Positions 58,024-60,000 of a stretch of DNA of 60,000 nt are shown here, piece by piece. Every line of letters begins with the position of its first letter. Positions within the stretch are counted from its first letter, which is position 1. Source of the stretch: Polytrichum commune. Lineage: Eukaryota; Streptophyta; Polytrichopsida; Polytrichales; Polytrichaceae. The notes under the pieces were generated by a model, which searched no databases, had not been told where the DNA came from, and saw nothing but the letters and a program-made list of their open reading frames with translations. Where the stretch lies: positions 11,968,001 through 12,028,000 of the forward strand of contig OX485809.1 of the NCBI GenBank assembly GCA_950295325.1, read 5' to 3'. Both the position numbers and the translations under genes were made by a program.

Positions 58024-60000
58024 ATGGTTACAACTCGTACTCAACACTATCGTTCTCCGTCCCCAGAAGCATCGGAAGGTCATCCCTCGGACCTCTCGGA
58101 CGTTGAACTAGTGGTAGCACCCAACGAGGCTTTTCAGCCTACTTCGGCGTGGGGGACTATCACTCGGCCTCACGTCCTGTGGGTGGGAACCTTTGACGAT
58201 ATGGAGGAGGAGACTAGAGGAGGGATACGGGACCGGTTTTCCGGTCGAGCAGGGACCATTTCTCTGCAAGACTGGAAAATCCGGTTTCGTACGTGGATGC
58301 GAGAGAAACGCCAACGCAATACCAATTTTAACGATTGGTATGCGTTTGAGCTTCTGCCTCAGCATTTGGAGCATGAAGCTCTTCAAACTTATGAGCAGTG
58401 GACGGAGGCTCATTGGATGGAGCTGCGCCAGGTGGAGCGGTATTGGGAGACTCGGGTTGAGTTGGTATCCGCATTGAAGGAAGGCGCAACTTCCAGTTTC
58501 ATGGCCGTTCCGGATGTCAAGACGGAGGTACCGGAGGGAGGTTATGTGGTGGATGTGGAGGGAGCTCCTCCTGGTGAGCCCAGGGCTACGGGTCCTGCTC
58601 CCACTGCGGCGAGTACGTCGAGCCCAGTTCTTCCACTCTCGCGTTATGCCATGGCCACCCAAACGGCTTTAGCCTCTTTAGGGGCTCCGCCAGATTTTGA
58701 GCCATTGCGGGCATTTGAGCTGCATCTACAGGGAGAGTATGGAGGCTTCCGTCGTGACCAGATGCAGCGGATACAAGATTTCAGACGGGAGAAGGACGAT
58801 ACACCTCGTACCATGTATACGAGGTTGGCGAGGTTTGCCAGAGAATCTGGAGGTGTGTTCGCGGAAAGTCAGTTGGTGAAGGTGTTTTTGTCAAAGATTG
58901 ACAAACGTCTCCTTGACTTGGCGCTACCCAGGATCATCATGGAGTTTGGTGGTCGAGCGACACTCGCAGAGGCATTCGCCATGGTGGAGCAGTGTGATTG
59001 TGCATTATGTCAGCACGATGCCACTGATTTGGTGTCCTTGCTAGTGGATTCTAGCAAATCCCGAGTTCCAGTTGCGGCTGCGGGATTGGCGGAGGCCGAG
59101 GTAGACAAGACCATGTATTGTTGGTCTTGTGGGCAGGCCGGCCACGCTAAGAAGGACTGTCCTTCGAAGCAAAGGCAAGCCCAGACCGTCACTACTCCGA
59201 AGCGGAAACCATTTGTTCCCGCTAAGGGCTCGGCAAAGGGGACGACGGGTAATCAGTTACCCAAGCAGTTGAATTGTTCCCATTGTGGGCGGAACAATCA
59301 CGCGGTAGAGAACTGCTTTGTTCTCCATCCTGAGAAACGTCCTTCTTCCGACCGGGAGAAGACGTTGGAGGCGAAGATTGGAGCCATGGAGGAGAGGTTC
59401 AAAAGCTTGGCGTCATCCGGCCAAATCTTGGCCTCACCGTCTTCCTCCGGAGCTCAGGCTAGTTCTTCCACTCCGGATTACTATATGTTCGGAGCCTCGG
59501 GCGAGGTGGTGAGTTCCGCGGCCGTGACACGTGCTCAAGCCGTGTCACAATCCATACCTTCGACTACAAATGAATATGTGGCAAGCTCGCGAGCTCGGGA
59601 CAATGCGCCCGTGGACCAAATTGGTTAGGCACGACTACCATTATCTTTTGGATTGGCCGATGCCGTCTAATCTGTCAGTGGTCGTCGTCCGAACGATGAG
59701 GTTTCACATTCAGCGACTGATGTGGCGCACACGTTGGCATCCAAGGTGTTGCACACACCTTTGTTCACGGCCATGGAGTGGTCATCGCCAGAGTTCCAAC
59801 CTGCTAAGGTTTTTCACTTAGCAGGTAGGATTTTGGAAGGGAAGGCATCCTTACCTTCTCTGACCGTGGCTCAAGCCACCACGGACATCCCTGCTTCTGA
59901 AAATCCTAAGGATGTGGCCAAACGGCGAGCGAGACTTGCAGCAGAGACCATTGCGTCTTTTGACGCACACGCCTCAGATGACAAGACACCGACCACATCT
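58024..60000 (+). pseudogene. Ty3/Gypsy-type Gag(-Pol) reading frame, continues past window end
   Basis: The ATG at 58024 opens 534 codons to a TAG at 59626. The same frame continues after a second stop (TAA, 59668-59670) without interruption to the window end, so this is probably one Gag-Pol frame with two stops. Gag forms the particle and binds element RNA. Residues about 70-150 (RDRFSGRAGTISLQDWKIRF...) and 210-335 (...FRREKDDTPRTMYTRLARFA...) look like capsid/Retrotrans_gag regions. Two CX2CX4HX4C zinc knuckles follow: CWSCGQAGHAKKDC (residues 366-379) and CSHCGRNNHAVENC (418-431). After that comes a Ser-rich linker. No protease DSG/DTG motif is seen before the end. A TAG readthrough is conceivable, but the TAA 14 codons later argues for decay. 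Confidence 0.85.

Overview
The window looks like repeat-dominated nuclear DNA of a land plant with a large genome. It is AT-rich. It holds plant-type L1 LINEs (ORF1 with a DUF4283-like region and zinc knuckle, ORF2 with APE endonuclease, reverse transcriptase and zf-RVT), a Ty3/Gypsy-type gag with two CCHC knuckles, solo-LTR-like units, and hAT, PIF/Harbinger-like and TA-flanked small DNA transposons with intact target-site duplications (TSDs). I see no ordinary host gene, tRNA, rRNA or CRISPR array. I cannot place the species from sequence alone.

Layout. 1-7.3 kb: a Harbinger-like element (981-2115), a 172-bp dimeric tandem repeat (about 2200-2815), the possible tail and LTR of a Gypsy element (about 3.1-4.6 kb), a 12-bp/128-bp minisatellite (4630-5930) split by a hAT-like element (4885-5446), and a 137-bp tandem repeat. 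7.3-12.7 kb: an LTR-like unit A, itself invaded by a second copy of the hAT-like family and by a complete relative, B (8727-11411, TSD gctgg). A and B carry a roughly 600-bp module in opposite orientation. 12.7-29 kb: low-information DNA with a TA-flanked MITE (13094-13318), a G-rich hAT element (18985-19887) and a minus-strand relative of A and B (about 20992-22780). 29-34 kb: a decayed plus-strand LINE. 34-42.5 kb: mostly unassigned DNA with several MITEs and Harbinger-like elements, one nested in another.

42.6-55.4 kb is a three-level nest. A minus-strand LINE (ORF1 starting at 55344, ORF2 at 47108, poly-A end at 42589) is split inside ORF1 by LTR-like unit C (48535-54165, TSD cccgg). C is split by unit D (49432-53480, TSD ggtgt). 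D has TG...CA ends but I find no second LTR, and it contains its own roughly 2-kb plant-transposon-like coding region (one frameshift, one stop). From 58024 to the window end there is a gag(-pol) reading frame on the plus strand, with two in-frame stops.

The most interesting signals are D, an LTR-like unit that seems to carry a protein gene, and pairs of tandem hairpins with compensatory stem changes and conserved loops in the 5' leaders of both D and the gag element. These could be packaging or dimerisation signals, but that is inference.
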